Below are positions 36,035 through 48,311 of a stretch of DNA of 64,000 nucleotides, in pieces (position 1 is the first letter of the stretch; each line of letters starts with the position of its first letter). The DNA comes from Vitis vinifera (taxonomy: Eukaryota > Streptophyta > Magnoliopsida > Vitales > Vitaceae). The notes beneath the pieces were generated by a model. It was not told the DNA's origin. It was given only the letters and a program-made list of their open reading frames with translations, and did not search any database. Position numbers and translations under genes: made by a program. The stretch lies in contig NC_081811.1 of NCBI RefSeq assembly GCF_030704535.1, positions 485,501 through 549,500 of the forward strand, read 5' to 3'.

Positions 36035-37903
36035 AACCTGTTGGTGAATCCTTCCTGTGTCTAGGAGAGAATGAATGTCATGAGGTCAGTTGAACCCAAT
36101 GCCAAATAAAATTGATACCCACTGTATAGAAATAATGAAAAACAAATTGAGGGAGCTAATAATTTTTTCTTTATGTGAACTTAGGATATATGTGTATATA
36201 TGTCAAATTTATTTATTGGGGGTTTGCTTTTTATTCAATGGAAAACAGTCCCATAGAGGAAAATTTTTAAGTTGGTGTTAAGGGGATCTCTTTGTTCCTT
36301 AAAGGGAGGGATAGAACTTCAGAATCTAATCCCCTTGTTTCCCTAGTTTAGCTTATTAGCATTTAATTTTGGTTCTGTAGTTTCCTTTGCCATTGAACTT
36401 TAAACTGAAATTAAGGTCATTTTAGTTCTCTCGAAAAAGTATTTCCAAAATACTAACAAAACGATACCTTAATTATTTAAGAAAGGAGCATACAGGAAAT
36501 AAACAGCAAGAAGAAGTTCATCCCTAAATCAATGCAAGCAAGGTTAGGATAGGAAGAAGAAAGAAACATGCTTAGGTTACAGTTTCTTCAGTGGCATCAG
36601 ACGCTTTAGCTAAGAAGTCCACTTTCCCCTTTCCTACCTATGCACCCACCTGAAGCTAGAAACCACCTCTGCAGAAATATCTATCCTCTTGCATCATATG
36701 AAAATTCTTTGAATGACCCAGAGAGAATCTGTTGGCTAAATTAATCATGATGGTGGAGACACCTTCACAGTGATATTCCACCATGATATGGAATATCACT
36801 TTGCCCTTGCCTGGAGTGCTAGTCTTCGAGTTATGATTCCTTTGTCTCTGAATCCTAAAAGTTGTATAGCATGCGCTTGTTTAAAGTGCTCTTTCCACTG
36901 TATTTGTAGGTGCTTTGGCTGAAATATAAGCTGTGTATAATTCTTGGAAGGTTTGAGGAAAAGAAAATAAAGAGGCAAAATATAAGAAAAGAAAAAAGGT
37001 AAGGAAAATTAAAAATAAAAAATAAAAATCTCTCTTGTTTGGTTATCTATGGAAAGTGTGAGGGAAAAAATGATTGAGAAATGTATTTTTCCCAAAATTT
37101 CCTCACCTTTATCTAAGGAAAATGGAGAGGGAAATCCAAATATAAGAAAATAATTTTCCTTGATATTTTTTATCCCTTTCTTTAGGATTTGCCAGGATCC
37201 AAACATAACAATGGGGTCTAGAAACACTTCGTGAAACTTGCACCACTCTTGTTTGTGCAGAAAGAGCTCTGAGATTTCTGAGATAGTTGTCTGTTCTCTG
37301 CTGCTTATGAATTAATTAAAAGTGTTCAGTACTCCCAAATTTAGTCTCAAAACCCTGATGAAGCTTCAGGCTCTGATACTTCAACTGTGCAGTAGAGGCC
37401 TGGTTTGCTCTTCTTTTGGAATTTTCTTTTCCTTCATTAAGGTTTTGGCTCAAGATCATAAGCTTCAGCTCCATAATCCATTAAGGACTAAATTTTTCTT
37501 TCATTTTTGCATCATACCTTCCTATTCCTACCTACCTACCCAAGAATCCAGGCAATGGAGGAAGTCTCCATCAATGGTGAATACACCAACATACAGAATA
37601 TTAAGTGTGTAGTATGGAAAAGTTAGGGCTGTCGACTGTGTCCAGGAAGAATCAATAGATGATTGAATTCATTGCTTCCCATTTGGTAAACAGTGGCCAC
37701 CCCACTTGGATGTTGGAAAACCAACTTTAGCATGGTGGTAATGGTATAGTCTGGTGTTGTCTTTTTTGAATGTCTAAAACCTTTGTTCTGACAGTTTACA
37801 TAAAGAGTCCTCCTTCAAGGAGTTTTGAGTATAATTTTAGTGGATACCATACCCAACTATTAAAAAAAGTCTGAATCTTTACAGTATATAGCCAAATCTG
37901 AAG

Positions 37904-37980
37904 GTATAATAAAAAGGGTTCAGAATGAAGTAATGAGATTAGGTATAATAAAAAGGGTTCAGTATGAAGCAATGAAATTT
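37904..37980. repeat. 39-bp tandem duplication
   Basis: The unit ggtataataaaaagggttc... occurs at 37904-37942 and 37943-37980 with about three substitutions. Confidence 0.85.
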
Positions 37981-38018
37981 ATTAATGTTTTGAAAAAAGA
38001 AAAGAGAGAGATTTTTGA

Positions 38019-38124
38019 CCCTATGACCTTTTATTGGGGCTATAGAAAGGACCCAATTGTAAACTTCTCTACCCTATGACCTTTTATTGGTGCTATACAA
38101 AAGATCCAATTGAAAACTTTGAAG
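38019..38124. repeat. 53-bp tandem duplication
   Basis: The unit ccctatgaccttttattgg... occurs at 38019-38071 and again at 38072-38124, with several substitutions. It lies only 40 bp from the previous tandem duplication. Confidence 0.85.
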
Positions 38125-39759
38125 TAGAAGAGCTTTCAGCTTCAATTCCCTTTTTTGTAAAGCTGTGATGAATGCTTTTTGCAATATTACTTTTAGCATG
38201 GCTTTGAGGGCCTCTCTACTTTTTATTCGTTGAATGTATGAAGGGAAAATTGTAAAAATGTGAAGGAAAATCCCTTTGAACATTTTGCTTCTTTTTTTTT
38301 TCCCCTCTTTTTGAGCATTTTTCTTACTCTTTCCCATGATATTTAACAATGAAAAAAACAAAATCAATTTTTTAATGTCTTCTTTCTAGGAATCAAACAT
38401 GGTATAAAATTAACCTTTTGAAACGAACACGAGAGAGAGAGAGGTTGTAGTCAATATGTTGACTATTTCCATACCTTTATATTTTTTCATAAAATATTAT
38501 AGAAGTTAATCTTGTTTTATTATTATGTTAAAAGAACTTTCTACACTAGCCCTTAAAAATAAAATAAAAAAAGAGACACAAACCCATTATTTCCACTAAT
38601 GAAAATCTCAGTCAACAAATTTTTTTAATTTCACGTTGATCAAATATACACAATTAAATGGAATGGAATGGAATATCATATTGTAGTAGTGGTAGCAGCA
38701 ACCAGCATAACCCATTCACAAATTTCAAACAATGAATGGCCACTAACACAGGGGGACCATAGTCACTGGTCAAGTCTACTAATCATGATGGGCTACCCTG
38801 TAGATTCATATCACAAATTTACAAAAAAAAAAAAAATGTATATATATAACAATTTTCTAATCAAATGGGCAATAAATAATTGATGCTCCATCCACATTCA
38901 CATGATATGCTTCTCACTCCTTCAACCATGGCATGGAACACATTCAGTTCTCAATTTTGAGTCTTCACCTACAAACAATCCCATTTGAAAGATTGAATTT
39001 TTAAACAGAAAAGATATTATTTGCTTTCAAAAATTATTAATTGGTATGTTTCCCTAATGTTATTTAAAACATTTTCTTTAAAAACCAATTTTTAAGAATG
39101 GTTTTCAAAATTTATTTAAAACATTTAAGTATAATCGAAACGTTTTTAAAATATCGTTTACATTTCAGTCATGTTTCATAACATTATATAAAAAAAAAAA
39201 ACTGAAAATACTTTAAAATCGAAAATTCTTTTAATAAAATGATTTTCAAATTTATTTTTTTTTATGTGAAAAATTAAAAAACCATTTTTTAAAATTTAAA
39301 AACTTTTTTCTATTCCATAAAGCAAAAAAATATATCTTAAAAGAAGTTATCAAACAACACCAAATTAATCTCCAAGATTCTGAGACAAGACCATAGACAT
39401 TTAAACATTGGGTGCAGATATTGAAAGAGTGGAGATAATTATTTAATAGGATATTGATGAAGGCACACACACAATAGATTCAACATAATGGGACATTATT
39501 ATAATTGTCATTAAGCAAGCCATAATGCTAATTAAACAAAGGCATAGAGACCCAGTCTTGCAACACAAAATAGAAATAGTTTTTTTTTTTTTTGGGTTTT
39601 TTTCTTAGTCCTGTCCATAATTAATACTCAAATATCTCACAAGTTTTATATGATCAAACCACAATTAATAATATTACACACCCCCAAACATCCTGCTCAA
39701 TCCATCTTGGCCCTTTCGGTCGTTGAAGATCAAAGGAGCAGGCTGTGGTGGCCACTGCC

Positions 39760-42007
39760 TTAGCTCCTATTCTTGCATTTCTCCATGGCTCTAGGTGCTG
39801 AAATTAAACCCAAAAATAAAAATAAAAATTGCATTAGCATAAATACCTAAAGAAAATAAGAAATTTCTAAAAATAAACTCAAATATCATTTATAGAAAGG
39901 TTTAATTAGCAATAATTTGAAGATACTAACCGAGCCCTATCGCCTCTTTTCCTTTCATTATGCGCAAGCGTTTGCATGAATCCACAAACATCCTGAATGG
40001 AACCAAAAGGGTAGATGTTATCAATTGTTATTTATTAATATCTTAGTGGTTTAAACCAAATAAGATAACTTAAAGGATCTATTTAGAATTTATTCTTAAA
40101 ATTATTTTTGTAATATTTAGAAAACATGATAAATAAATTATAGATTGACAGTTTTTGCAAAATTTGATATGAAAAGATCATTCTTGATAATAAATTTGAG
40201 GTATTTTCAGGGTTATTTTTGTAAAATGTTGAATTGAAATACAAAATATAAGTTAGGGACTTTTACATAGTATTTAAGTGTATAATGTCCTCACAAAGAT
40301 AAGGTAGGAAAATTGTTTTTCATATTTGAATGTGCAAACAAAATTTTATTTTTATTAATAATTGATAATCATTTTTTAGAATTATTTCAAAAACTATTTT
40401 TCTGCCTAATATATATATTTTTGGTGATTTAAGCCAAAACTCATGGTTGGAAGAACTTACTCCCATGGGACATCTCCAACGAGCATCCAATCCCCATCTT
40501 TGTCTTCGTATGTTGGAACATGATCAAAACCATTCAAAAGATCCATCAACTTGCTCTCATTCATGAAATCCTTCATTCCTTGTGATCCATAATTCCCTTC
40601 AAAAAATAAAAATAAAGAATCATACCATAATTAAACATGCTTATAACCCTTAATATAGACACAATATCTTCATTATCTTTATAAGATTACGAGATCTTTC
40701 AAAGTCCCACATCATTGGTTTATTCCCTAAAATATAGATATTATCACTTTTGAGGTCAAATGAGTTTCCAATTAAAAGTAATTGAGTACATATATCGAGT
40801 TAGAACTTCTATCACTTTAATTTTTGGCATTATACTCACCAATAGTGAAGGAGCTGAACATGTTGCCCAAGGCATTGGACAGCTCCTGATAACTAGTGTA
40901 CATCTTCAAGTCAACCTTACGCAGATACGGCGCTCCGTCCATGCTAACCTTCACAAAGGCTGCGTTGCAGCTCACCTTCTCCCCTTCCTCGCTGCCGCCC
41001 TTCTGCCCGGCCAACATGTTCTTCCGGAAGGACCGAACCGGTGGCCACCCCACAACCTGTGCCCTAAAATTCCAATTTCCATGAATTATTCACCTGCTTT
41101 ATTTTTATGTATGGTTTTAGTTAATGACTTTATTATGAGAACAACTGTTTTTAACAGGAAAAAAGAGAAGAAAATCAAAGCCAAAAAGGTTGATAAATTC
41201 TAGCTTATTTCCCTCAATTTAATTGTTGAAATTTTGGTATGGTGACTTGCAAAAATCATAGGGCTAGGTTTGGTTTTAAGGGAAAGTTAAAAAGATACCT
41301 AGAAATATTTTCTTACGTTTTCTTTATTATAAAAAATAAAAATAAAAATGCTAAATTATTTAATTTTTCTGTAAAACAAATAAAATAAATTAAAAAAAAA
41401 TCATTAGCTTAAATTTTATTTGTTTGTTCATTTCTTCTATTTTTCTTTTTTATTGTTTTTTTTTCTCATATATATTCTCAAAATTTTTGGAAGCAAACTT
41501 GGCTTTTATGTCGTTTTCAAAAAAAAAAAAAAAAACCTCTTGATTTTGCCAAAAAAAGAAAAGAAAAGAAATTACAGTAGAGATTCATGATTGATCCCAT
41601 GAACCAGCTCCAAACCTCACCCACCTAACAACCCCCACTACAATAATTTCGCTTATTTCTTTCATATTTTCAAAATTATACTACAAACAAATGATAAATC
41701 GCCAAAAAAAAAAAATCTGTTAAGAAACTCACTTGGCCGGAGGTCTGGCTGGATCATTACCACAAGGAAGAAGGCTCTTGCTCTTCTCCTTCTGCAGACT
41801 CTTCACTTTGTTGTCATCAACACCCGCTTCTTTCCCGGACAGATTGAGCTTCAAATCCACAGTTTCCGAAAACCCTCTCTTCCTCACCACCTCACTTCCT
41901 TCACTTCCTCCCGGCAGCCCCAGCCGGAGCTCCGTCGCCTCCAAGTTCAGGTCGGGCTTTTCCCGCTCCTCGCCGTGCATGGTTGCCATTTTCCGGGCAA
42001 CTTCCAT
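39760..42007 (-). CDS. Aux/IAA auxin-responsive repressor, IAA7/14/16/17 class
   Basis: Five exons on the minus strand: 42007-41733, 41063-40840, 40596-40461, 39992-39931, 39797-39760. GT-AG junctions and phases agree; 735 nt, 244 residues. Domain I has the EAR motif LRLGL (about 27-31), which recruits TOPLESS co-repressors. A KR pair precedes [12 protein letters not shown]. The degron GWPPV is at about 97-101 within [14 protein letters not shown] and is bound by TIR1/AFB with auxin. The PB1 domain (III/IV) carries the basic face around [14 protein letters not shown] and the acidic [13 protein letters not shown]. The C-terminus [15 protein letters not shown] is the hallmark of the IAA7/14/16/17 group, and the [16 protein letters not shown] segment is closest to IAA16 by memory. 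It acts in the nucleus by blocking ARF transcription factors until auxin triggers its ubiquitination. A second Met (residue 7) is close to the start. Exact orthology is uncertain. Confidence 0.95.
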
Positions 42008-42235
42008 GGATATTACCTCACTTTCTACAGATATTTCAGAGCTCTGTATAAAGAACAGCAGTCAGAAATTGAATTGGAAAGAAAGTTAATGAGAGAAAGT
42101 AGTTTTGAAGAAGAAGAAGACGACGATAATATAATGGTGGAAGAGGAAGAGGGAGCGGGGTGTTGAGGGCTTTAGTGGTATTAATATACGGATGGGTGCA
42201 TTGTCTTTATTGGGTTTCGATAATTGAGGTGGTGA

Positions 42236-42241
42236 CACGTG
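42236..42241. promoter_or_regulatory. G-box upstream of the minus-strand Aux/IAA gene
   Basis: CACGTG lies about 230 bp upstream of the ATG. G-boxes are bound by bHLH/bZIP factors such as PIFs. An AT-rich TATA-like stretch (minus-strand TATATTAA) lies closer, near 42180. Confidence 0.4.
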
Positions 42242-44097
42242 GTGGATTTAGTGAGCTGGATTTTTCCAACCTTGCTGGGATTGGTGACAACACGGTGACG
42301 TTAGCGTCCTATGATTGTGTTTTGTGGGGCTACCACGCCCGCTTTTTTATCGCAAAGATCGGCCCGATTAATTGAATCCTCAATTTATTTATTTTTTTCT
42401 GTTTGTCAATAACTAGGGACCCCTTTGGTTGCACGCATTTATTTAATATCGAAAGTGGGAAAGGGATGCCTTTTGTGGTAGGCCATGTGAAAGACTCGTG
42501 TAAAGAGTTTTATAATTAATGAGAATTACAAAATTAAATGCATTTATATTCTATAAAAAACTTTATAATAACAATGCCTGCCAAAAATTCTATTTGAATC
42601 GTTAAAAACATATGATGAGATTTAAATCTACGAAACAAATGAGATTAATTTAAATACAAAATAATGAAATTAAACTTCAGTTCAAAATAAAGAAATAAAT
42701 AAAGTGCATGTAATATTAATTAATTGATCAAATTTTTTGATGTGTATCATACTGATACTATAATAAAACCTAAAATTTTATAAGCAATTCATCACCACAC
42801 TCTCCGTGTTTTAATTATATTTATTTTATATCTATTGAACTAAGATTGGACTAAGACAAATATAACATCGATAAGTACCCTTTAATATTAAATCTTAACC
42901 CATGTTTTATATTTTATGAATATTTTTAATCATATTTTTTTATGTCATTTTTTACAAACTTGTTGAAGTTGAGAAATGGCCTAAAGAAGAAAAGTGTTTA
43001 AATTTTTTATTCAAACCCTTTTTCCTTGAGGGTAAAATACTAAATGGGAGGACAAATATTTTTCCTCCATTAAGAAACAAATGTGCAAAGACAAAAATAT
43101 AAGAGAAGTATGTGTAAAAGAAAGAAGTAAATGAAAAACAATTTTTTGTTATAAATTTCCAATAATCTAAAACTATGTTTTTCTCTTTATTTCCCATGCT
43201 TGTCTCCTTTTTTATGCTATTAAAAAGGAGAAAAAAATATTGTTCAAATTCCTCAATAACTTCACAAATATCAACCAAACTTCTAGAGTGAAATTCAATC
43301 CATGGAGTAGGATAAGAACATCTAAATAATCATAAACATCATTATGATCGAAAAGATGGCATTAGATTTCTTTCTTAACTTTTTTTTGACTTATCTAGAT
43401 TTAAATCAACTTCTCATGACCAAACCATGAATCTTCCTTTGTTTTATATAGATGCAATGAAAGCATATTTGATTATTGGATCCAAGTTTATCATGAGTAC
43501 TAAGCACAAGTCACCAACCCTTTTCTTGTTTTCACTTTTTAATCTAAAGTAGAACAATAGTTTAGTTTGTTGACAAAGTAACCAAATTTTATAAACAAAG
43601 AAAACAATGACTTTATCCTTTGGAAATTAATCTTAAACAAAAGGAAGTATATTAATATTATTGTTCGCATGGGATATGGTGCGTAGCTAATAATAATGGT
43701 TTCTTTTATAGAGTGGTCTTTGGTCTATATGAAACCTATTTATTTGTAGATGATATTAATTTGTGTAATATTATATATGGAGAGACTCTTTCATGGATTG
43801 ATTTAGGTTTGGTTTACAGTATTTTATAACATTTTTTTCATTTATTTTTTTAAATAATAATGGTTATCAAGAGATTCATTGGGGCTTATTAGAAATTAAG
43901 AACTACATTCAAAATTGACTTTGTTGAATTGAATTTGGAAATTGAACTCGATATTCAAGATTAAGTTCTTTTTGTGTTTATTAATTCATATTATTCATCT
44001 ATCTACTAATATTTTGTTAAATCATTGAGGGTTGTTGGTTTCTTACACTTACGTTTTTTGAAATAATAAAAGAGAAAATGTAAAGCGTATGTTATGT

Positions 44098-44122
44098 ATT
44101 ATTATTATTATTATTATTATTT
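44098..44122. repeat. (TTA)n microsatellite
   Basis: About eight perfect ATT/TTA units in a row. Confidence 0.9.
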
Positions 44123-45228
44123 TATTAGGAATATTTGGATTAAGATTAAGCATTATTGCCTTACTCTTAACTTTTTTTTTACTTTTTATTTTTATTTTTA
44201 TTAATGATGATAATACTAATGATTTTATTGAAATTACTAGAGGAATTGGTAAGTTGTTTGAGTGTGATTCTAGAGTTAATGATGAGGGTATATTCTTAAT
44301 AGAATAGTGGGTGGATGGATAAAGTGAAACCCTTTTGAAGATGATGTTTTAAAGTTAATTTTATTTACTCTAAGATTTACATTAAGAGATCAAGAAGAAA
44401 AGGTTAGGATATTAAAAGTGGCAATGATTACATTTTGGTTGTGGGTAAAATATCTATGCATAAAGTATGGACCATTATAAGCCCAACATTGCCCAAGGAA
44501 TGGACTTCACTAAACACATAATGTAAAAGGGTTTAACAGTATATGTGAAAGTGATTTTAGTTAAAACACTTTTATTTACAACCGTTGAAATAATGGTGAT
44601 AATTCGTGTTGATGGGTTTTGCTCGTATTGTGTCAAAATTTATGCATTCTATTTCATAAGTCAACCAAAAACCAACATGAATAATAATTATGTAAAGAAT
44701 ATAAACCTGCTAATTATTAAATAAATAACATGTTATATAACTTATTTAATAATCAAATCATTTTATTTAATAATTTGGTTGAGGTAAGTATTATATAAGA
44801 CTGTATGATTAATGTTTCAATCAAACATATTAATGACCTAATTGATATGTTCATTTGAAAAATAAAATAAAATGAGTCAAATATGAGTTAAATAATTTAA
44901 AGTTATAATTAGGTTAATCGATAAGATTATTAAATGGGTCAATACGGGTCAAATTTGTATTATGTTGATTGATTAAAAAACTACTTATTTATTAAATAAA
45001 TTATGTAGACAGACTTTATCATTGTAGACATATTTTTAAGATATTTAGTAGATAGAATGTTATATTGTTGATTGTGATTATAGCATCAAGAAATGGATGA
45101 CTCTTCTGGCTCTTTTTTATTGGAACAGTTTTGGAATTATATGTGAGGTTGTTATGGGATTTTGTGAATCGTAATCTTATAATAAATAATTAGTATTTTT
45201 TTTGCCAATAAAAACATTAAATGCTTTA

Positions 45229-45318
45229 GGAAAGATTTTATTTTGATTCTTCTCTGTGTCATCCCTTTTTAATTTTAAGCATATGGAAAGATTTTATTTT
45301 GATTCTTCTCTGTGTCAT
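45229..45318. repeat. 34-bp direct duplication
   Basis: The phrase ggaaagattttattttgatt plus its continuation to tgtgtcat is identical at 45229-45262 and 45285-45318, separated by 22 bp. Confidence 0.9.
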
Positions 45319-46505
45319 ATTAAGTGGCTTAGGAATTTGCTTATGATTTTTTTCAACTAATATTCTAATATAGAAAGATTTTCTTATTTCTTGACAAAGG
45401 ATTCTCATATTACTTTTTCTAAATATGTCATATCATTACAAGACACTTTCAAACCAGTAATTAATGCTGACTATTTTGTTATTCCTACAAACTCTTCAAT
45501 GATGTTTCAACTATTTTTGCTTGAAAATTAGTTTCATAAAAATAGGGACACATTAAAATAATATCTAATATTGTTTTTACATTAAGTGATTTAAACTATA
45601 TGAATATTATTTATTTTTAACCAGACTCTTGTGACTTTCTCTCTTTCTATATCTGTATTATAGAAACCGTCACTTACAAAGAAAATTCAATTAAAAAAAA
45701 CTATTTTTTTTTTCTATCTTTCTTCATTTTTTTAATCATTGTTATGATTTGCATCTTGTTTTAATTTTGTTGCCAACCATGAATGATTTGTACAACACAA
45801 CAACTTAGAACCATAGAATTGATTCTTGTAATATAACATATGAGAAAAAACATTCTCAAATTCATGGCTACGGATTTTTGACCAAACATGGGGTGTGGAT
45901 TCTTTTGAATGTACAACTATCAAACCATTAAGACATGCAGTATACTAATTAATTGAGGGTACAAATGTTGGTTGTCCATGGACCACTAGGGCTTCTTTCT
46001 TATATTATTCCAATGGTTGTATGCACCCTTACTTTTCTTTCTTCTTTTTTTCCTCACATATTTTTGGGATATTTGTGATGATTTGATTATTAAACTTGTG
46101 GTCCACACACATGAGATTTCAATTAATTGGTTTATCAAATTATTTCCTAATTAAGCAAGGCAAAAAAGGGAAGTAATCCTTTTGTTGATTCTAACATAAT
46201 TCTTTACCTTATTGAATTTTATTACATGGTTGTAAAAGTACATATTTAGAATTAATGTTCCTTTAGAATTTGGAATAAGTATAACTTATATCAATTAAAA
46301 TATCAAAGTGTTTTGAAGATAAAAACACGTATTTTATATCTTCACAATAGTTTCATTGCTTTATAAGAATGTTTTAGTTCCACGTAAATTCTATTTTTTT
46401 ACACCTTCATTCGATGATCATAAATTTCAATTATCTAAATTTTGCATTTGATTTTATATTGATTTGCTACCTCAAAATCTTCTTAAACTTTGATTTTAAC
46501 TCATA

Positions 46506-46807
46506 GGTTATATTTGGTTCCCAAAAAGTATTAAAGATTTTTATTTTATTTTATTTTAAATAAAATGATTTTATCATATTTGATTGTATTATAAAGAAAT
46601 CAAGTAAAAATAAATATAATTAAAATTAGTTAAAAATTTATATATTTTGTAATTATTTAATTTTTATATGGAAAAATTAAAATAAGTAAAATGAATTTGA
46701 AATAACATATAAAAATAATTAATTAATTTTAAATCTATTTTTTTATTTTATCTCTATTTCCTTTTTCATTGTATTTCCTCAAATTTTTCCAAAAACCAAA
46801 CATATGA
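46506..46807. mobile_element. MITE-like element (degenerate Tourist/Harbinger type)
   Basis: The left end GGTTATATTTGGTTCCC and the right end, read on the other strand as CATATGTTTGGTTTTTGG, form imperfect terminal inverted repeats. The interior is collinear with the better preserved copy at 49954-50277 (tataattaaaattagttaaa). The flanking trinucleotide is degraded. Confidence 0.55.
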
Positions 46808-48062
46808 AGGGCTTTCTTTTCTTTTTCTTCTTCCTTTTTTTTTTCTTTTGAAGATCCAAACATTAATAACATAAGGTAGAAAAATCCCAAACCTATGTAC
46901 CACAAGGTGGCATAGAAAACATGTTGGCAGCATTAAGTGTTGGGTTGTGCCCCAAAAATATTTTGAACACAAAAGCAGAAAGATTTGCATTAATATTTGA
47001 AAGCCACACTCAACTGCCTTGCCATTAGGGCATCCATGGACAAACCTTTATGTGGTGTTTGGTCCCAAATCTACTTCACACATGGGAGACATCTTCTTTT
47101 TTATTCTTCCAACATATTTTTTTACCTTTTTCCAACCTAATCTCTATATATTGAGAAACTTTCATTTTCATTTTATTTTTATTTTTTAGTATAAATTACA
47201 CTAACTTTAATAATCTCTTATCTCAAAATGATATATTTAATTTAGGTTTTTATTTTTTTTTACCTCTTTTTCAAAATTTTTGTTTTGTGCTTTGGACTTG
47301 ATAAGAAGTCAAATGTATAAGAGTTATTTTAAAATTTCCCTTTTAATATTTTGTACCATCTATCAAGTAGCACTATGGGAAAATTCTCTTTATATTCTAA
47401 CATCTCAATTCAAATCTTTTTTTTTTTTGGGCAATGGTAAATAAGTTATTGTATTAATATTTTCCATTATAATAATTTAAAATTCCATATGATTTAAGCA
47501 TTTGAATGTTATAATATCAAATAAAACAATATATAACATTATAATAGAATAGACACTTTATTATTAGAGTTCTCGATTTGAGGATACGTGTTTATATCTA
47601 ACTGACATGAAACTATCGTATAAAAGTTATGGAAGGAGTACCTAAATGATGGATTCATCTATGCATGGAGATCAAGGATGATATGTGTCCTCTATTATGT
47701 TAATATCAAAACACATGATATTCGATAGTATTAAGCCGAAACTCATATGATATGTATTAAACATATGACATTTTATAATTGGTCAATCTAGATTTTACAA
47801 AATAGGATATCAATAAGTTTGATATTACTTAAAAAAAATAGTTTAAGAGTTGGTAACAACTTGATACACTTTTGGGTTTTTATTTTTTAAAATAAAAACT
47901 TATATATAAAATATAAGATCATTATATGTTCTTAAAAGCTCTTTTTAGAATTTTAAAAATACAAAAAATGAAATTTTTTTACCTTCTTAAATTAATTTTT
48001 TTTGGCAAATGTATGAATTTTTTACACATGAATTCCTACTTTTTTTTTTATAGGATTTTTAA

Positions 48063-48066
<4 letters not shown>

Positions 48067-48099
<33 letters not shown>
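48067..48099. repeat. (AT)n microsatellite
   Basis: About 16 AT units without interruption. Confidence 0.92.
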
Positions 48100-48102
<3 letters not shown>

Positions 48103-48253
48103 ACATGACTTAAATAAATATAAGTGAAAATATAAGGGTCCTTTTTGTAGTTTACTATTACTGCATTTTTTATAAAAAAGAAAAATAAAAATGTGAAAAA
48201 ATGGCGATGAAAATGAAGACGGCCCAAAAAATCGGTGGTTGGTTAAGAGGGGA

Positions 48254-48311
48254 GTGGGACCCACGTGTAAGAGAAGCATGTGCTGAGATTCATTCTAGGT
48301 GTGGGTCCCAC
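48254..48311. promoter_or_regulatory. Pair of TCP-type binding motifs
   Basis: GTGGGACCCAC at 48254-48264 and its reverse complement GTGGGTCCCAC at 48301-48311 both contain GGNCCCAC, the class I TCP factor consensus. They are 36 bp apart. The target gene is unknown; the nearest genes are the two Aux/IAA genes 6-7.5 kb away. Confidence 0.4.

Larger units (their letters stand above)
36035..39759. other. Intergenic region between kinase gene and Aux/IAA gene
   Basis: No gene is supported. It contains a perfect 12-bp hairpin (36769-36800), two small tandem duplications (37904-37980 and 38019-38124), and a patch near 36960-37210 that resembles the MITE-like sequences further right (ending in catccaaacata-type sequence). 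The last few hundred bases should hold the 3' UTR of the minus-strand Aux/IAA gene. Confidence 0.5.
42380..46505. other. AT-rich intergenic, left part of the Aux/IAA interval
   Basis: No gene is supported. A canonical auxin-response element TGTCTC occurs at 43201-43206, about 1.2 kb upstream of the Aux/IAA start. A (TTA)n run is at 44098-44122 and a 34-bp direct duplication is at 45229-45262 and 45285-45318. Confidence 0.5.

Noticed and set aside
37904-38124. A CRISPR-like or satellite array
   Set aside because: Each unit is present only twice with no spacers of regular length; simple tandem duplications in a plant genome.
41733-42166. Plus-strand ORFs overlapping Aux/IAA exon 1
   Set aside because: Antisense shadows of the minus-strand exon that encodes the EAR motif.
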